Source of the DNA: Sulfitobacter sp. D7
GTDB lineage: Bacteria > Pseudomonadota > Alphaproteobacteria > Rhodobacterales > Rhodobacteraceae
Reading direction: 5' to 3'
Assembly (NCBI RefSeq): GCF_003611275.1
Contig: NZ_CP020694.1
Coordinates: 3,307,092-3,371,091 of the forward strand
Length of the DNA: 64,000 nucleotides
In this document: piece after piece, positions 27,603 through 36,674 of the stretch
Position numbering within the stretch: the stretch's first letter is position 1
How the letters are laid out: the number at the start of each line of letters is the position of its first letter
The notes under the pieces: model-generated
What the model saw: only the letters and a program-made list of their open reading frames with translations
Told to the model about the DNA's origin: nothing
The model's database searches: none
Position numbers and translations under genes: made by a program

Positions 27603-28562
27603 TCATTCGTCGACGGGGAAGTAGCAGGCTGCCGGATGCGGCGCGCCCTCAAGCACGGGGCGCTCTTTCCGGCAGACATCCTGCACCTTCCAGCAGCGCG
27701 GGGCAAAGGGGCAGCCCTCAGGGATCGCCAGGGGCGAGGGCAATTCGCCCTGTAGCTTGATCCGCTCCTTGCCGCCTTCGGGGTCGGCGCGTGGGGTCGC
27801 GGAGAGCAGCGCCGCCGTATAGGGATGGCGCGGGTTCTCAAAGACTTCGTCTTTCGGCCCCTTCTCAACCGCGCGGCCCAGATACATGACGATCACATCG
27901 TCAGCCACATGGCGCACGACAGAAAGGTCATGGCTAATGAACAGATACGCCAGCTGCATCTTCTCCTGAAGGTCCACCAACAGGTTCAGGATCGCCGACT
28001 GGATCGACAGATCAAGCGCCGAGACGGGCTCATCCAGCACCAGCACCTTCGGGTCCAACATCAACGCCCGCGCCACCGCGATCCGCTGGCGCTGACCGCC
28101 CGAGAACATATGCGGGTAGCGGTCGTAGTGTTCAGGCCGCAGACCGACAAGGCGCAGCATCTCGCGGGCCTTCTCTTCACGTTCCTTCTTGGACATGTCC
28201 TTGCGGTTGATAACCAGCGGCTCTTGCAGGATCGTTCCGATCTGCTGGCGCGGGTTTAGGGAGCCGTAAGGATCTTGGAACACGATCTGCACATGCTGGC
28301 GCAGGTCGGCCCAATCCTCAGGCCGTACCTGTTTGCCGTCGAGCGTGAGCGACCCTGCGGTCGGCTCTTCGATCATCGTGACCATCCGCGCCAGCGTGGA
28401 CTTGCCACAGCCGCTTTCGCCCACAACGGCCAGCGTCTTGCCGGGGTGCAGTTGGAAATCGAGGCCCGCGACGGCCTTCAAAGTCTGGGTCTTGCGCAGG
28501 AAGCCGCCACCAACCTGATAGTGACGCTCTAGCGCGTCGGCGGTCATTACGGGGGCAGTCAT
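27603..28562 (-). CDS. Peptide-type ABC transporter ATPase (DppF-like)
   Basis: A 319-residue ATPase of the Opp/Dpp importer class. Walker A is VVGESGCGKSTLAR (about 48-61), the signature MFSGGQRQRIAVARAL (about 155), Walker B VLVLDEPVSALD (about 175), and the C-terminal oligopeptide-ATPase region ends with CPFAPRCWKVQDVC, a four-cysteine motif of the family. Its ATGA start overlaps the preceding ATPase gene by four bases. It is the last gene of a six-gene importer operon (31-34 kb downwards): binding protein, M24 peptidase, two permeases, two ATPases. Confidence 0.92.
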   Translation of the reverse strand: MTAPVMTADALERHYQVGGGFLRKTQTLKAVAGLDFQLHPGKTLAVVGESGCGKSTLARMVTMIEEPTAGSLTLDGKQVRPEDWADLRQHVQIVFQDPYGSLNPRQQIGTILQEPLVINRKDMSKKEREEKAREMLRLVGLRPEHYDRYPHMFSGGQRQRIAVARALMLDPKVLVLDEPVSALDLSIQSAILNLLVDLQEKMQLAYLFISHDLSVVRHVADDVIVMYLGRAVEKGPKDEVFENPRHPYTAALLSATPRADPEGGKERIKLQGELPSPLAIPEGCPFAPRCWKVQDVCRKERPVLEGAPHPAACYFPVDE

Positions 28563-29536
28563 GACGCGACCCTTTCATCGGTATTCAGCGGATAGAAACA
28601 ACGCGCCTTGCCCAGATCCTCGCCCAAGGGCGGCGGATTCTGGTTGCGGCATTTGTCATTGGCGAACTTGCAGCGCGGCGAGAACAGGCACCCCGCAGGC
28701 CGGTCGAACTGGCCCGGCACCACGCCGGGGATTGTCGGCAGGCGTTTCTCAGTGGCACGCTCCGGCAAGGCATCGAGCAGGGCCGCTGTGTAAGGGTGGT
28801 GCGGCTCACGGAAAAGCGGCAGCACCTGCTGCTCTTCGATCTTTTGGCCGGCATATTGCACGCTTACACGCTCGGCGGTTTCGGCCACTACGCCCATATC
28901 GTGGGTGATCAGCACCAGCCCCATGCCGGTCTCTTCGCGCAGCGAGGTCAGCAGGTCGAGGATCTGCGCCTGAATGGTCACGTCGAGCGCAGTCGTCGGT
29001 TCATCCGCGATCAAGAGCTTGGGTTTGCAGGCGATCGCCATGGCGATCATCACACGCTGGTTCATCCCGCCCGACATCTGGTGCGGAAAGACCGACAGAC
29101 GCTTTTCCGGGTCCGGGATGCCAACCTGTTCAAACAGCTCAATCGCCCGCTTGTGCCGCTCGGCTCGGTTCAGGCCAAGGTGAAAGCGCAGGGATTCCTT
29201 GATCTGCCAGCCCACCGGGAAACAGGGGTTGAGCGAGGACATCGGCTCTTGAAAGATCATCGCAAGGTCATTGCCGACAATCTTGCGCCGGGCGCGCTTG
29301 TCCATTTTCAGCAGGTCATGACCGTCGAAGGTCAGCTCATCGGCGGTGACGGTGGCGGTCCAAGGCAACAGGCCCATCAGTGCCAACATCGACACCGACT
29401 TGCCCGAGCCACTTTCGCCGACAATGGCGAGGATTTCGCCGGTGTCGACATCTTGGTCAACCGAGTCCACGGCGCGGAACTTGCCCGAGGCGGTGGCGAA
29501 ATCGACCGAGAGGTTGCGGATACGCAGAAGAGACAT
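28559..29536 (-). CDS. Peptide-type ABC transporter ATPase (DppD-like)
   Basis: A 325-residue ATPase, partner of the DppF-like subunit downstream. Start at ATG 29536 ([15 protein letters not shown]); a TTG one codon earlier is less likely. Walker [17 protein letters not shown] (about 37-52), signature [16 protein letters not shown] (about 155), Walker [13 protein letters not shown] (about 175), and a C-terminal [12 protein letters not shown] cysteine cluster. The signature carries MNQR where most have QRQR, still within family range. Begins three bases after the permease stop codon. Confidence 0.92.
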   Translation of the reverse strand: MSLLRIRNLSVDFATASGKFRAVDSVDQDVDTGEILAIVGESGSGKSVSMLALMGLLPWTATVTADELTFDGHDLLKMDKRARRKIVGNDLAMIFQEPMSSLNPCFPVGWQIKESLRFHLGLNRAERHKRAIELFEQVGIPDPEKRLSVFPHQMSGGMNQRVMIAMAIACKPKLLIADEPTTALDVTIQAQILDLLTSLREETGMGLVLITHDMGVVAETAERVSVQYAGQKIEEQQVLPLFREPHHPYTAALLDALPERATEKRLPTIPGVVPGQFDRPAGCLFSPRCKFANDKCRNQNPPPLGEDLGKARCFYPLNTDERVAS

Positions 29537-29539
29537 CAA

Positions 29540-30445
29540 TCAGCTCCGCTTTAGTTTCGGGTCAAGGGCGTCGCGCAGCCCGTCCCCCATGAGGTTGATC
29601 GCCAACACGGTGACGAGGATCGCAAGGCCGGGGAAGGTCACAACCCACCACGCCCGCAAGATAAACTCGCGCGCTTCGGCCAGCATGGTGCCCCATTCCG
29701 GCGTGGGCGGCTGTGCGCCCATGCCCAGAAAGCCAAGCGCGGCGGCATCAAGGATCGCGGTCGAAAACGACAGCGCGGCCTGCACGATGATCGGCGCAAG
29801 GCAGTTCGGCAGCACGGTCACGACCATCAGCCGCAGCGTGCCAGCACCGACAACACGGGCCGAGGTCACGTAGTCTTTCTGCCGCTCAGACAGCACGCTC
29901 GCCCGTGTCAGACGCACGTAATGCGGCTGCAACACAATCGCGATGGCGATCATCGCATTGGTCAGCGACGGCCCAAGGATGGCCACCAGCACCAGCGCCA
30001 GCAGCAGCGACGGGAAGGCCAGAATGATGTCCATGATCCGCATGATGATCGTGTCGAGCCACTTGGGCGCGAAGCCCGAGATCAACCCGATGATGATCCC
30101 GCCAGAAGCGGCGATAGACACCACGACGATGCCAACGAAGAAGGAGTAGCGCGCACCAACAATCAGACGCGACAGCATATCGCGACCGAGCGGGTCGGTG
30201 CCGAGGATATGGCTCCACGTGCCGCCATCTTGCCAAACAGGCGGTTGCAACGTCGCAGCGCGGAACTGTTGGGTCGCGTCATGCGGTGCGATCCACGGGC
30301 CGAACAGTGCCAGAAAGGCGAAGACGGCAAAAATCCACAGGCCAATCACGGCCCCACGGTTTTCGCGGAAATAGAACCAGAATTCGCGCAGGCGTCCGGG
30401 GCGCGCGTGGACCATTTCGGCTTCGGCAGAGAGTGCGTCGTCCAT
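29540..30445 (-). CDS. Peptide-type ABC transporter permease (DppC-like)
   Basis: A 301-residue inner-membrane permease with six helices. The cytoplasmic N-terminus (about 40 residues, FWFYFRENRGAVIGLWIF) leads to the OppC_N helix, then FGPWIAPHD and GTDPLGRDMLSRLIVGARYS, the DppC signature, and the EAA loop in TSARVVGAGTLRLMVVTVLPNCL. AALGFLGMGAQPPTPEWGTML is typical of the C-terminal part. Its ATG shares one base with the stop of the upstream DppB-like gene (TAATG). Confidence 0.92.
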   Translation of the reverse strand: MDDALSAEAEMVHARPGRLREFWFYFRENRGAVIGLWIFAVFAFLALFGPWIAPHDATQQFRAATLQPPVWQDGGTWSHILGTDPLGRDMLSRLIVGARYSFFVGIVVVSIAASGGIIIGLISGFAPKWLDTIIMRIMDIILAFPSLLLALVLVAILGPSLTNAMIAIAIVLQPHYVRLTRASVLSERQKDYVTSARVVGAGTLRLMVVTVLPNCLAPIIVQAALSFSTAILDAAALGFLGMGAQPPTPEWGTMLAEAREFILRAWWVVTFPGLAILVTVLAINLMGDGLRDALDPKLKRS

Positions 30446-31452
30446 TAGCGTTTCCTGATCTTGGGGTTGATGATGCCATAGAGCATGTCAACGGTGAGGT
30501 TCACGACCATGACCATGACGGCGATCAGCAGCAGGCCACCCTGCACCACCGGGTAGTCGCGGCGGAAAATGCTGTCGACCATCCACTTGCCGATGCCCGG
30601 CCAGCTAAAGATCGTTTCGGTCAGAATGGCGCCCGCCAGCAGCGTGCCGACCGACAGGCCGATCACGGTGATGACGGGAATAAGCGCGTTGCGCAGGGCG
30701 TGGATACCATTGATCCGGCCCGGGGACATGCCCTTGGCCCGCGCGGTGCGGATGTAGTCTTCGCCCAGCACTTCGAGCATCGCCGAACGGGTCTGCCGTG
30801 CGATCACCGCCAGTGGGATGGTGCCCAGCACGATGGTCGGCAGCAGCAGGTGCCGCAGCGCCGAGGTAAACGCCCCGTCCTGCCCCGAGGCAATACTGTC
30901 GATCAGCATGAAGCCCGTGGCATTGGGGAAGTAGTATAGCAGATCAATCCGGCCCGAGACTGGCGTCCAGCCCAAGTTGCCCGAGAACACGATGATCAGC
31001 AGCAGCGCCCACCAGAAAATCGGCATCGAATAGCCCACAAGTGCGGTCGACATCAGCGCCCGGTCAAAGAACTTGCCCCGGTTCACCGCAGCAATCACCC
31101 CCGCCGGCAGGCCCAAGGCCACGGCAAAGATCATCGCGCAGACCGACAGTTCCAACGTCGCCGGGAAGAGCGAGAAGAACTCATCCCAGACAGGCCGTTT
31201 GGTCACGAAAGAGTTGCCCAGATCGCCTTGTAGAACGCCGGTGAAGTAGTCCCAGAACTGCACATAGACCGGCCTGTCAAAGCCGAACTGCTGCTGCAGT
31301 TCCAAGTAGCGTTCTTCGGAAATGCCCCGTTCGCCCGCCATAACGACGATCGGGTCGCCCGGCAGCATGCGGATGAAGGCAAATGAAATCAGCGTGACGC
31401 CGATAAAGGTCGGGATGAAGGTCGCAAGGCGCGACAAGACATATTTCAGCAC
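30445..31452 (-). CDS. Peptide-type ABC transporter permease (DppB-like)
   Basis: A 335-residue permease with six predicted helices: MLKYVLSRLATFIPTFIGVTLISFAF is the usual DppB start, MLPGDP follows at about 30, the EAA loop is TARAKGMSPGRINGIHALRNALIPVI (about 225-250), and TIFSWPGIGKWMVDSIFRRDYP closes the domain. The start is GTG at 31452, embedded in the last codons of the M24 peptidase gene (seven-base overlap), which indicates translational coupling of peptidase and transporter. Confidence 0.92.
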   Translation of the reverse strand: MLKYVLSRLATFIPTFIGVTLISFAFIRMLPGDPIVVMAGERGISEERYLELQQQFGFDRPVYVQFWDYFTGVLQGDLGNSFVTKRPVWDEFFSLFPATLELSVCAMIFAVALGLPAGVIAAVNRGKFFDRALMSTALVGYSMPIFWWALLLIIVFSGNLGWTPVSGRIDLLYYFPNATGFMLIDSIASGQDGAFTSALRHLLLPTIVLGTIPLAVIARQTRSAMLEVLGEDYIRTARAKGMSPGRINGIHALRNALIPVITVIGLSVGTLLAGAILTETIFSWPGIGKWMVDSIFRRDYPVVQGGLLLIAVMVMVVNLTVDMLYGIINPKIRKR

Positions 31453-32555
31453 GGGAGCACCATCAGTTCCTTCGGAAAGTTGGTCAGGGATTTGTAGCCA
31501 TCTTCGGTGATCAGCACGTCATCTTCGATGCGCACGCCAAAGTTGCCGATCTCATAGAGGCCGGGTTCATTGGTGTACACCGTTCCGGCGGGTAAAGTCA
31601 TATGGTTGCCGCGCATGATATAGGGCGCTTCATGCACATCGCGGCCAAGGCCGTGGCCGGTCTTGGTGCGGATGCGGTCGGCGTAGGGCGAGGCTTCGAG
31701 CACGCCGGTCACCACATCGTCGATCTCATGCGCGGTGACGCCTGCACGGGTGGCGTCGAGGCCGGCGAGATTGGCGCGTAGCACGGTGTCATAGACATCG
31801 CGCCCCTCGTCGCTGACATGGCCGAGGAAAACGGTGCGGGTGATGTCAGCGGCAAAGCCGTTCTTGCGGGCACCGAAGTCGATCAGCAGCGCATCGCCCG
31901 CTTTGACGCGGTAATCTTCGCGCGCTTTGGCATGCGGGCGGGCCGAGCCGTCCCCCGCAGCGACAATCGGCGCAAAGGACAGATCATCTGCGCCCTCGGC
32001 AAAGACCATCTGCACAAGTTTCTGTTCTATCTCTTTCTCGGTCTGGCCGAGCTTCACGGAATCGAGCGTGGCGCGCAGAGCGCGTTCGGAAATGTTAATG
32101 GCCTCTTGCAGGGCGGCAACCTCGGCCTTGGTCTTGATCATGCGCGGCGCAGAGATTTCGCGCTCAGCGTCGATGATCCGCAGATCGGGTTGCGCTTTCT
32201 TCAGCGCGTGATGCACGAAGACGCGCATCACTTGGCCCTCAACGGCCAGCGAGGTGATGTTCAGATGCTCGGTCAGCGCGGCAAAGGCATCGTCATAGCC
32301 TGTTTGATCGCGCCAATCGAAAACGGCACCGTCAAAGCCAACCAATTCCCAGCTGCCCAGTTCAAGGTTCGGCACCAAAGCGGAGGCGGGGCCGCGGGCC
32401 GGGATCACCAGAACAAAGGGGCGCTCGTGGCTCATGAAGGCATGGTCGACAGCGCGGGTGAAATTCGGGCCGGGCACCAGCGCCACGGCGTCCACCGATA
32501 GGTCAGCGGCGATATCGGCATAGGCCGAAAGGCGATCATTCAGTGAATTGGACAA
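31446..32555 (-). CDS. M24-family Xaa-Pro peptidase within the ABC importer operon
   Basis: A 369-residue metallopeptidase of the aminopeptidase P/prolidase type. N-domain about 1-135, catalytic pita-bread domain 140-365 with all five ligands: Asp in LLIDFGARKNGFAADITRT (two Asp), His in GHGLGRDVHEAPY, Glu in TNEPGLYEIG and Glu in GVRIEDDVL. The start appears to be TTG at 32555 (MSNSLNDRL), with only a weak ribosome site; no better start exists upstream. Its place between the binding protein and the permeases suggests that it cleaves the imported dipeptide-like substrate, possibly one with an imide bond. It is not the ectoine hydrolase, whose metal sites are lost. Confidence 0.88.
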   Translation of the reverse strand: MSNSLNDRLSAYADIAADLSVDAVALVPGPNFTRAVDHAFMSHERPFVLVIPARGPASALVPNLELGSWELVGFDGAVFDWRDQTGYDDAFAALTEHLNITSLAVEGQVMRVFVHHALKKAQPDLRIIDAEREISAPRMIKTKAEVAALQEAINISERALRATLDSVKLGQTEKEIEQKLVQMVFAEGADDLSFAPIVAAGDGSARPHAKAREDYRVKAGDALLIDFGARKNGFAADITRTVFLGHVSDEGRDVYDTVLRANLAGLDATRAGVTAHEIDDVVTGVLEASPYADRIRTKTGHGLGRDVHEAPYIMRGNHMTLPAGTVYTNEPGLYEIGNFGVRIEDDVLITEDGYKSLTNFPKELMVLPC

Positions 32556-32590
32556 GGTAAGGCTTCCCGGCGGTAGAGGTTAATAAAATG

Positions 32591-32614
32591 GGGACGGCAC
32601 GAATGCCGCCCCCT
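32591..32614 (-). terminator. UUCG-capped hairpin after the binding-protein gene
   Basis: On the minus strand GGGGGCGGCA, loop TTCG, TGCCGTCCCC: ten pairs with one wobble and the very stable UUCG tetraloop, 19 bases after the binding-protein stop, followed by ATTTTATT. Probable partial terminator and 3' mRNA stabiliser before the peptidase and permease genes. Confidence 0.65.
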
Positions 32615-32632
32615 TTGGTCGTAGCGGCAGGG

Positions 32633-34225
32633 TTACTGCTTCAGGCCAACTTGGTTGAAGATGTGGCCACCCAGCGGGTGAACGACATAGTTTTCAACTT
32701 CGGGGCGCATGGTCATGTAGACGACCGAGTGCGCGATGGTGGCCCAAGGTGCTTGATCCTTGAAGATCTGCTGCGCTTCTTCGTACAGCGGCGCACGCTC
32801 TTCTTGGGTCGGCAGAACCTTGGCTTTCTGGATCAGCGCGTCGAATTCCTCGTTGCACCACTGGGCGCGGTTGGATTTCTCGACACCGTCACAGCCCAGC
32901 AGCACCGCGAGGAAGTTGTCTGGATCGCCGTTGTCACCGGTCCAACCCAGCAGCACCGCGCCATCACGGTCTTTCGACTTGGAGCGCTCAAGGTACTCAC
33001 CCCATTCGTAGGAGACGATTTCGACATCGACGCCAACTTTGGAGAAGTCTTCTTGCATCAGCTCGGCCATACGGCGGGCGTTGGGGTTGTAGGGACGCTG
33101 AACCGGCATCGCCCAGATCTTCATGGACAGGTCGGTGACGCCTGCTTCCTCGAGCATCGCCTTGGCGGCCTCGGGGTCATAGTTGTCGTCTTCGATGGCG
33201 TCGTTGTAGGACCACATGGTCGGCGGCAGCGGGTTCTTGGCGATTTCGCCGGAGCCCTGGAACACCACGTCGATGATCGCCTGCTTGTCGATCGCCATGT
33301 TCAGCGCCTTGCGGACATCGGCGTTGTCGAAGGGCGCGACCTGCGTGTTGTAAGCCAGATAGCCGACGTTCAGACCTTCTTGCTCCATCACGACGATGTC
33401 TTCGGCGTCTTTCATCGCCTGAACATCGGCAGGGTTCGGATATGCCGTCACGTGGCACTCACCCGCCTGCACCTTTTGGTAGCGGACCGAAGCGTCAGGC
33501 GTGATCGCGAAGATCAGGCTTTCGACTTTGGCCGGGTCACCCCAGTATTCGTCGTTACGCAGGTAACGGATGACCGCGTCTTTCTGGTAGGCTTGGAACT
33601 GGAACGGGCCTGTGCCGATGGGCGCTTGGTTCACCATTTCGGGCGTGCCAGCTTCCATCATTGCGTCGGCATATTCCTTGGACACGATCGAGGCGAAATC
33701 CATTGCCATGTTGGCGATGAAAGGCGCTTCGGGGCGGGTCAGGTTGAAGACGACGGTGTAATCGTCGACCTTTTCGATGCTCTCGATCAGGTCGGGCATG
33801 GACATGCCGCCGTAGTATTCCCACGTGCCGCCGGAAACGGTGTGATAGGGATTTTCTTCGTTGCCCTGACGGTCAAAGCTAAAGACCACGTCGTCGGCGT
33901 TGAAATCGCGGCTTGGCGTGAACTGGTCGTTGGAGTGGAACTTCACCCCTTCGCGCAGCTTGAAGGTCACCTTCATGCCGTCTTCGCTGACTTCCCAGCT
34001 TTCAGCCAGCGCGGGGATGACTTCGGTCGTGCCGACTTTGAACTCGGCCAGACGGTTGTAGATCGGGTGGCTAGAGGCGTCGAAGGTGGTGCCAGCGGTG
34101 TAAAGCGCGGGGTCAAAACCCTCGGGCGAGCCTTCGGAGCAATAGACCAGCGCTTGGGCCGATGCGGCTGTGGCACCCAGTGCCGCCAGCATGGCGCCGG
34201 TGGCCAATTTCGTTGTAAAAGACAT
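32633..34225 (-). CDS. Peptide-type ABC transporter substrate-binding protein (DppA-like)
   Basis: A 530-residue extracytoplasmic binding protein (SBP_bac_5 family). Start at ATG 34225, eight bases after GGAGAG; a GTG three codons earlier is less well placed. Signal peptide MSFTTKLATGAMLAALGATA with cleavage after ASAQA near residue 25. The mature start LVYCSEGSPEGFDPALYTAG, the GVKFHSNDQFTPSRDFNADDVVFSFDR segment and VLLGWTGDNGDPDNFLAVLLGCDG are close to DppA-type dipeptide binders. First gene of the importer operon and downstream of the XRE-cupin regulator. Ligand not known; a peptidase in the same operon points to short peptides. Confidence 0.92.
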   Translation of the reverse strand: MSFTTKLATGAMLAALGATAASAQALVYCSEGSPEGFDPALYTAGTTFDASSHPIYNRLAEFKVGTTEVIPALAESWEVSEDGMKVTFKLREGVKFHSNDQFTPSRDFNADDVVFSFDRQGNEENPYHTVSGGTWEYYGGMSMPDLIESIEKVDDYTVVFNLTRPEAPFIANMAMDFASIVSKEYADAMMEAGTPEMVNQAPIGTGPFQFQAYQKDAVIRYLRNDEYWGDPAKVESLIFAITPDASVRYQKVQAGECHVTAYPNPADVQAMKDAEDIVVMEQEGLNVGYLAYNTQVAPFDNADVRKALNMAIDKQAIIDVVFQGSGEIAKNPLPPTMWSYNDAIEDDNYDPEAAKAMLEEAGVTDLSMKIWAMPVQRPYNPNARRMAELMQEDFSKVGVDVEIVSYEWGEYLERSKSKDRDGAVLLGWTGDNGDPDNFLAVLLGCDGVEKSNRAQWCNEEFDALIQKAKVLPTQEERAPLYEEAQQIFKDQAPWATIAHSVVYMTMRPEVENYVVHPLGGHIFNQVGLKQ

Positions 34226-34289
34226 AATATTCACTCTCCTGATTGGTTTGTTTTTTGGCAGCGGTTTGTCCGCCGCAGGTGATACGCCC

Positions 34290-34931
34290 TTACGGGCGAG
34301 ACGACGCGAATGCGGTGGCTAATGCCCCTTCATTCGGACGTATTCTATTGGCGCCAGCGGCCTGTTCGTATTGCATCCGGCCCACCCAAAGGACACGCGC
34401 GGGCTTGTCGGTTTTGTTGGACCAAGAATGCGGGCTGCTGCCGAGGTAATGCAGGCTGTCGCCGGGCCGCATGATATGCTCCCCCCCATCGACGACCTGC
34501 GCGATCTCACCCTCAAGGATATAGATCACCTCTTCGCCCTCATGCACGACCTCTTCGGAGGCATAGCCCGGTGGCACGTTCATGATATAGGATGACAGCT
34601 CATGGCCGGGAAAATCCGCGCCGATCTTCTCATATTCGATGGAAGACCCCGACACGGCAAAGCGGGGACGCTCATCCGCGCGGGTCAGGCTGTCTTGGGT
34701 CTTGGGGGTATGGATGAAAAAGCTGACTTCGACCTGAAGCGCGACGGCAATCTGCGACAGGGTGCCCAGCGACGGCGTGGCCCGGCCCCGCTCAACTTGG
34801 CTCAGATAACCGACCGACACGCCCGAAGCTTCGCCCAACTGCTGCAAGGTCAGGGACAAACGATGACGTTGCTTGCGCATACGTGCGCCAAGCGTAGATA
34901 CACTATCGCCATTGGCAGTTGGCAAATTCAC
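34290..34931 (-). CDS. XRE-family regulator with cupin domain
   Basis: A 213-residue transcription regulator: HTH_3 domain about 15-70 (MRKQRHRLSLTLQQLGEASG, SVGYLSQVERGRATPSLGTLSQIAVAL) and a C-terminal cupin about 120-205 (GYASEEVVHEGEEVIYILEGEIAQV, GDSLHYLGSSPHSWSNKT). Such proteins are usually local repressors of amino-acid or polyamine transport and catabolism, with a small ligand in the cupin. The start is GTG at 34931 or TTG at 34925, the latter better spaced from GGAGG. It lies directly upstream of the DppA-like gene on the same strand, so it probably controls that importer. Confidence 0.88.
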   Translation of the reverse strand: MNLPTANGDSVSTLGARMRKQRHRLSLTLQQLGEASGVSVGYLSQVERGRATPSLGTLSQIAVALQVEVSFFIHTPKTQDSLTRADERPRFAVSGSSIEYEKIGADFPGHELSSYIMNVPPGYASEEVVHEGEEVIYILEGEIAQVVDGGEHIMRPGDSLHYLGSSPHSWSNKTDKPARVLWVGRMQYEQAAGANRIRPNEGALATAFASSRP

Positions 34932-35004
34932 CCTCCCCGTGAACAGCGGCCCGATCTTGCGCCGGGCGCAGCCTTTTCGTCTCCCGTTGTGTGAGATTAA
35001 AAAA

Positions 35005-35017
35005 GTTGAGGGTCAAC
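35005..35017. promoter_or_regulatory. Short inverted repeat in the promoter of the XRE-cupin gene
   Basis: GTTGA GGG TCAAC, flanked by A- and T-runs (AAAAA and ATTTTTTT), 74 bases upstream of the regulator start. Its minus-strand TTGACC could be a -35 box, but no good -10 is seen at the right distance. Possible autoregulatory site; weak evidence. Confidence 0.35.
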
Positions 35018-35082
35018 AAAAATTTTTTTACTGCGGCGCAGCATGGGGCTCATGGCGACGACTGTGCGCGGCGGATGTCGTT

Positions 35083-35889
35083 CTATTCAAAGGATTTTAG
35101 CTGCTCACGATCAATCCGCGCCAATTCACGCGCCGTCGGGTCAAGCGGCGCGAAAGAAACACTCAGCCCGCTGGGATGCCATTCGCAGATCCCGAATCCG
35201 GTGCCCTCAACGATGCGCAAATCGCGGGTTTCGGTCAGATCGATGGTAGAATGCAGCCCGTTGGAGATCACCACCGGGATGCCGTTCCAATGGCTCACCC
35301 GGTTCACATGCACATGGCCCGAAAGGATCCCCGCCACATGCTGGCCCTTCAGCATTTCAGCCAAACGCGCGCTGCTGGCCTCATCCAAGCTGCCCCACGC
35401 CAGCGCTTCAGGATCAATGCGCGGCGGGTGGTGAATGACCAAGAGTTTCGCCAGTTCGGGGTGACGCTGCAGCGCTGCCTGTAGAAACTCGAACTGCGCG
35501 TCATCCAGCGCCCCGGCCACCTTGCCCGGTACACTGCTGTCCAGCGCAATAACATGCAGATCACCCTGCGGCGCGTCGTGGAAATAGGGCGCATCAGCCA
35601 GCCCCGGCGCAAAGACCGCGTTAAAACCGGCGCGTTTGTCGTGGTTGCCAAGGGCCATCACCAGCGGCGCTTTCAGCGGGGCCGTGATCTCGTGCACCAG
35701 CGCATAGCTTTCCCGGTCGCCCTGATTGGTCAGATCGCCGCTGGCCACGACAAAGGCGGGCTGCGGATCCATCGCGTTGATCACCTCAACCACGCGGCGC
35801 AGGGTGGCGGGCGTGTCGCTTTGCAGATGCGGGTCGGCCAAATCGGGGTGCGAGATATGCAGGTCAGTCAGGTGGACGAAACGGGTCAT
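35083..35889 (-). CDS. Calcineurin-like phosphodiesterase (GpdQ/CpdA type)
   Basis: A 268-residue dinuclear metallophosphoesterase. The five metal motifs are in order: HLTDLHIS (Asp, His), ASGDLTNQGD (Asp), ALGNHDKR (Asn-His-Asp), LVIHHPP (His) and GILSGHVHVNRV (His-x-His). The spacing is that of class III cyclic-nucleotide and glycerophosphodiester phosphodiesterases (CpdA, GpdQ). The ATGA start overlaps the stop of an ABC ATPase, making it the last gene of a six-gene importer operon, which suggests that the imported compound is, or is processed as, a phosphodiester. Substrate not proven. Confidence 0.88.
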   Translation of the reverse strand: MTRFVHLTDLHISHPDLADPHLQSDTPATLRRVVEVINAMDPQPAFVVASGDLTNQGDRESYALVHEITAPLKAPLVMALGNHDKRAGFNAVFAPGLADAPYFHDAPQGDLHVIALDSSVPGKVAGALDDAQFEFLQAALQRHPELAKLLVIHHPPRIDPEALAWGSLDEASSARLAEMLKGQHVAGILSGHVHVNRVSHWNGIPVVISNGLHSTIDLTETRDLRIVEGTGFGICEWHPSGLSVSFAPLDPTARELARIDREQLKSFE

Positions 35890-36674
35890 GGGCGTACTCC
35901 TGCGGCTGTCAGCAGGGTTTTCGTATAAGGGTGCTTGGGCGCGCGCAACACATCAGCGGCCGCACCGCTCTCAAGCGTTTTACCGTGCTGCAGCACCAGC
36001 ACCCGGTCACAGACCGCCCCCACCACCGCGAGGTCATGGCTGATGAACACCATCCCGAGGCCCAGATCATCTTGCAGGTCCATCAGAAGATTAAGGATTT
36101 GCGCCTGAACCGAGACGTCAAGGGCCGAGACCGCCTCATCCGCGACCAAAAGCGCGGGGCGGGTGATGATGGCGCGGGCGATGGCGATGCGCTGGCGCTG
36201 CCCGCCCGAGAATTCATGCGGATATTTGCCTGCGTCGGCTGGATGCAGCCCGACCTGCGCCAAGGCTTCGGCGACATGGTGGCTGATATTCTCCGTCTCG
36301 CCATTGGCGCGCAGCGGCTCGGCGATGGACCAGCCAACGCGGCGGCGCGGGTTAAGCGAGCCGAAAGGGTCTTGAAACACCATCTGAAAACCGCGCCGCA
36401 GCCGGCGCAATTCTTCGCCCCGAAGCTCGTGCAGATCGCGCCCCTGAAACAGCACCTCCCCCGCGTCCGGACGCTCAAACGCCATGATGAGCCGCGCCAA
36501 TGTCGATTTGCCCGAACCGCTTTCGCCGACCACGCCCAAGGTCTCGCCCGCGTGCAGCGAAAACGCCGCCCCCTCCAGCGCGGTCAGTACTGGCGGGGCG
36601 CGCAGCAGGCTTTGACGCGGCAGCTTGTAGCGGCGGGTCAGGTTGCGGACCTCCAAGAGCGGCACGTCAGTCAT
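35886..36674 (-). CDS. ABC transporter ATPase, second peptide/opine-type importer
   Basis: A 262-residue ATPase. Walker [17 protein letters not shown] (about 46-61), signature FSGGQRQRIAIARAI (about 155), Walker B LLVADEAVSALD (about 175) and switch His in FISHDLAVVG. Walker B has DEA where most relatives have DEP. It is shorter than its DppF-like relative because the C-terminal four-cysteine extension is missing. Overlaps the preceding ATPase gene by eight bases and is followed by the phosphodiesterase with a four-base overlap. Confidence 0.9.
   Translation of the reverse strand: MTDVPLLEVRNLTRRYKLPRQSLLRAPPVLTALEGAAFSLHAGETLGVVGESGSGKSTLARLIMAFERPDAGEVLFQGRDLHELRGEELRRLRRGFQMVFQDPFGSLNPRRRVGWSIAEPLRANGETENISHHVAEALAQVGLHPADAGKYPHEFSGGQRQRIAIARAIITRPALLVADEAVSALDVSVQAQILNLLMDLQDDLGLGMVFISHDLAVVGAVCDRVLVLQHGKTLESGAAADVLRAPKHPYTKTLLTAAGVRP

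Noticed and set aside
32588..34282. 564-codon plus-strand frame opposite the DppA-like gene
   Set aside because: Shadow frame caused by high GC at third positions; the minus-strand product has a signal peptide and family motifs, this one has low-complexity His/Arg/Val-rich sequence.
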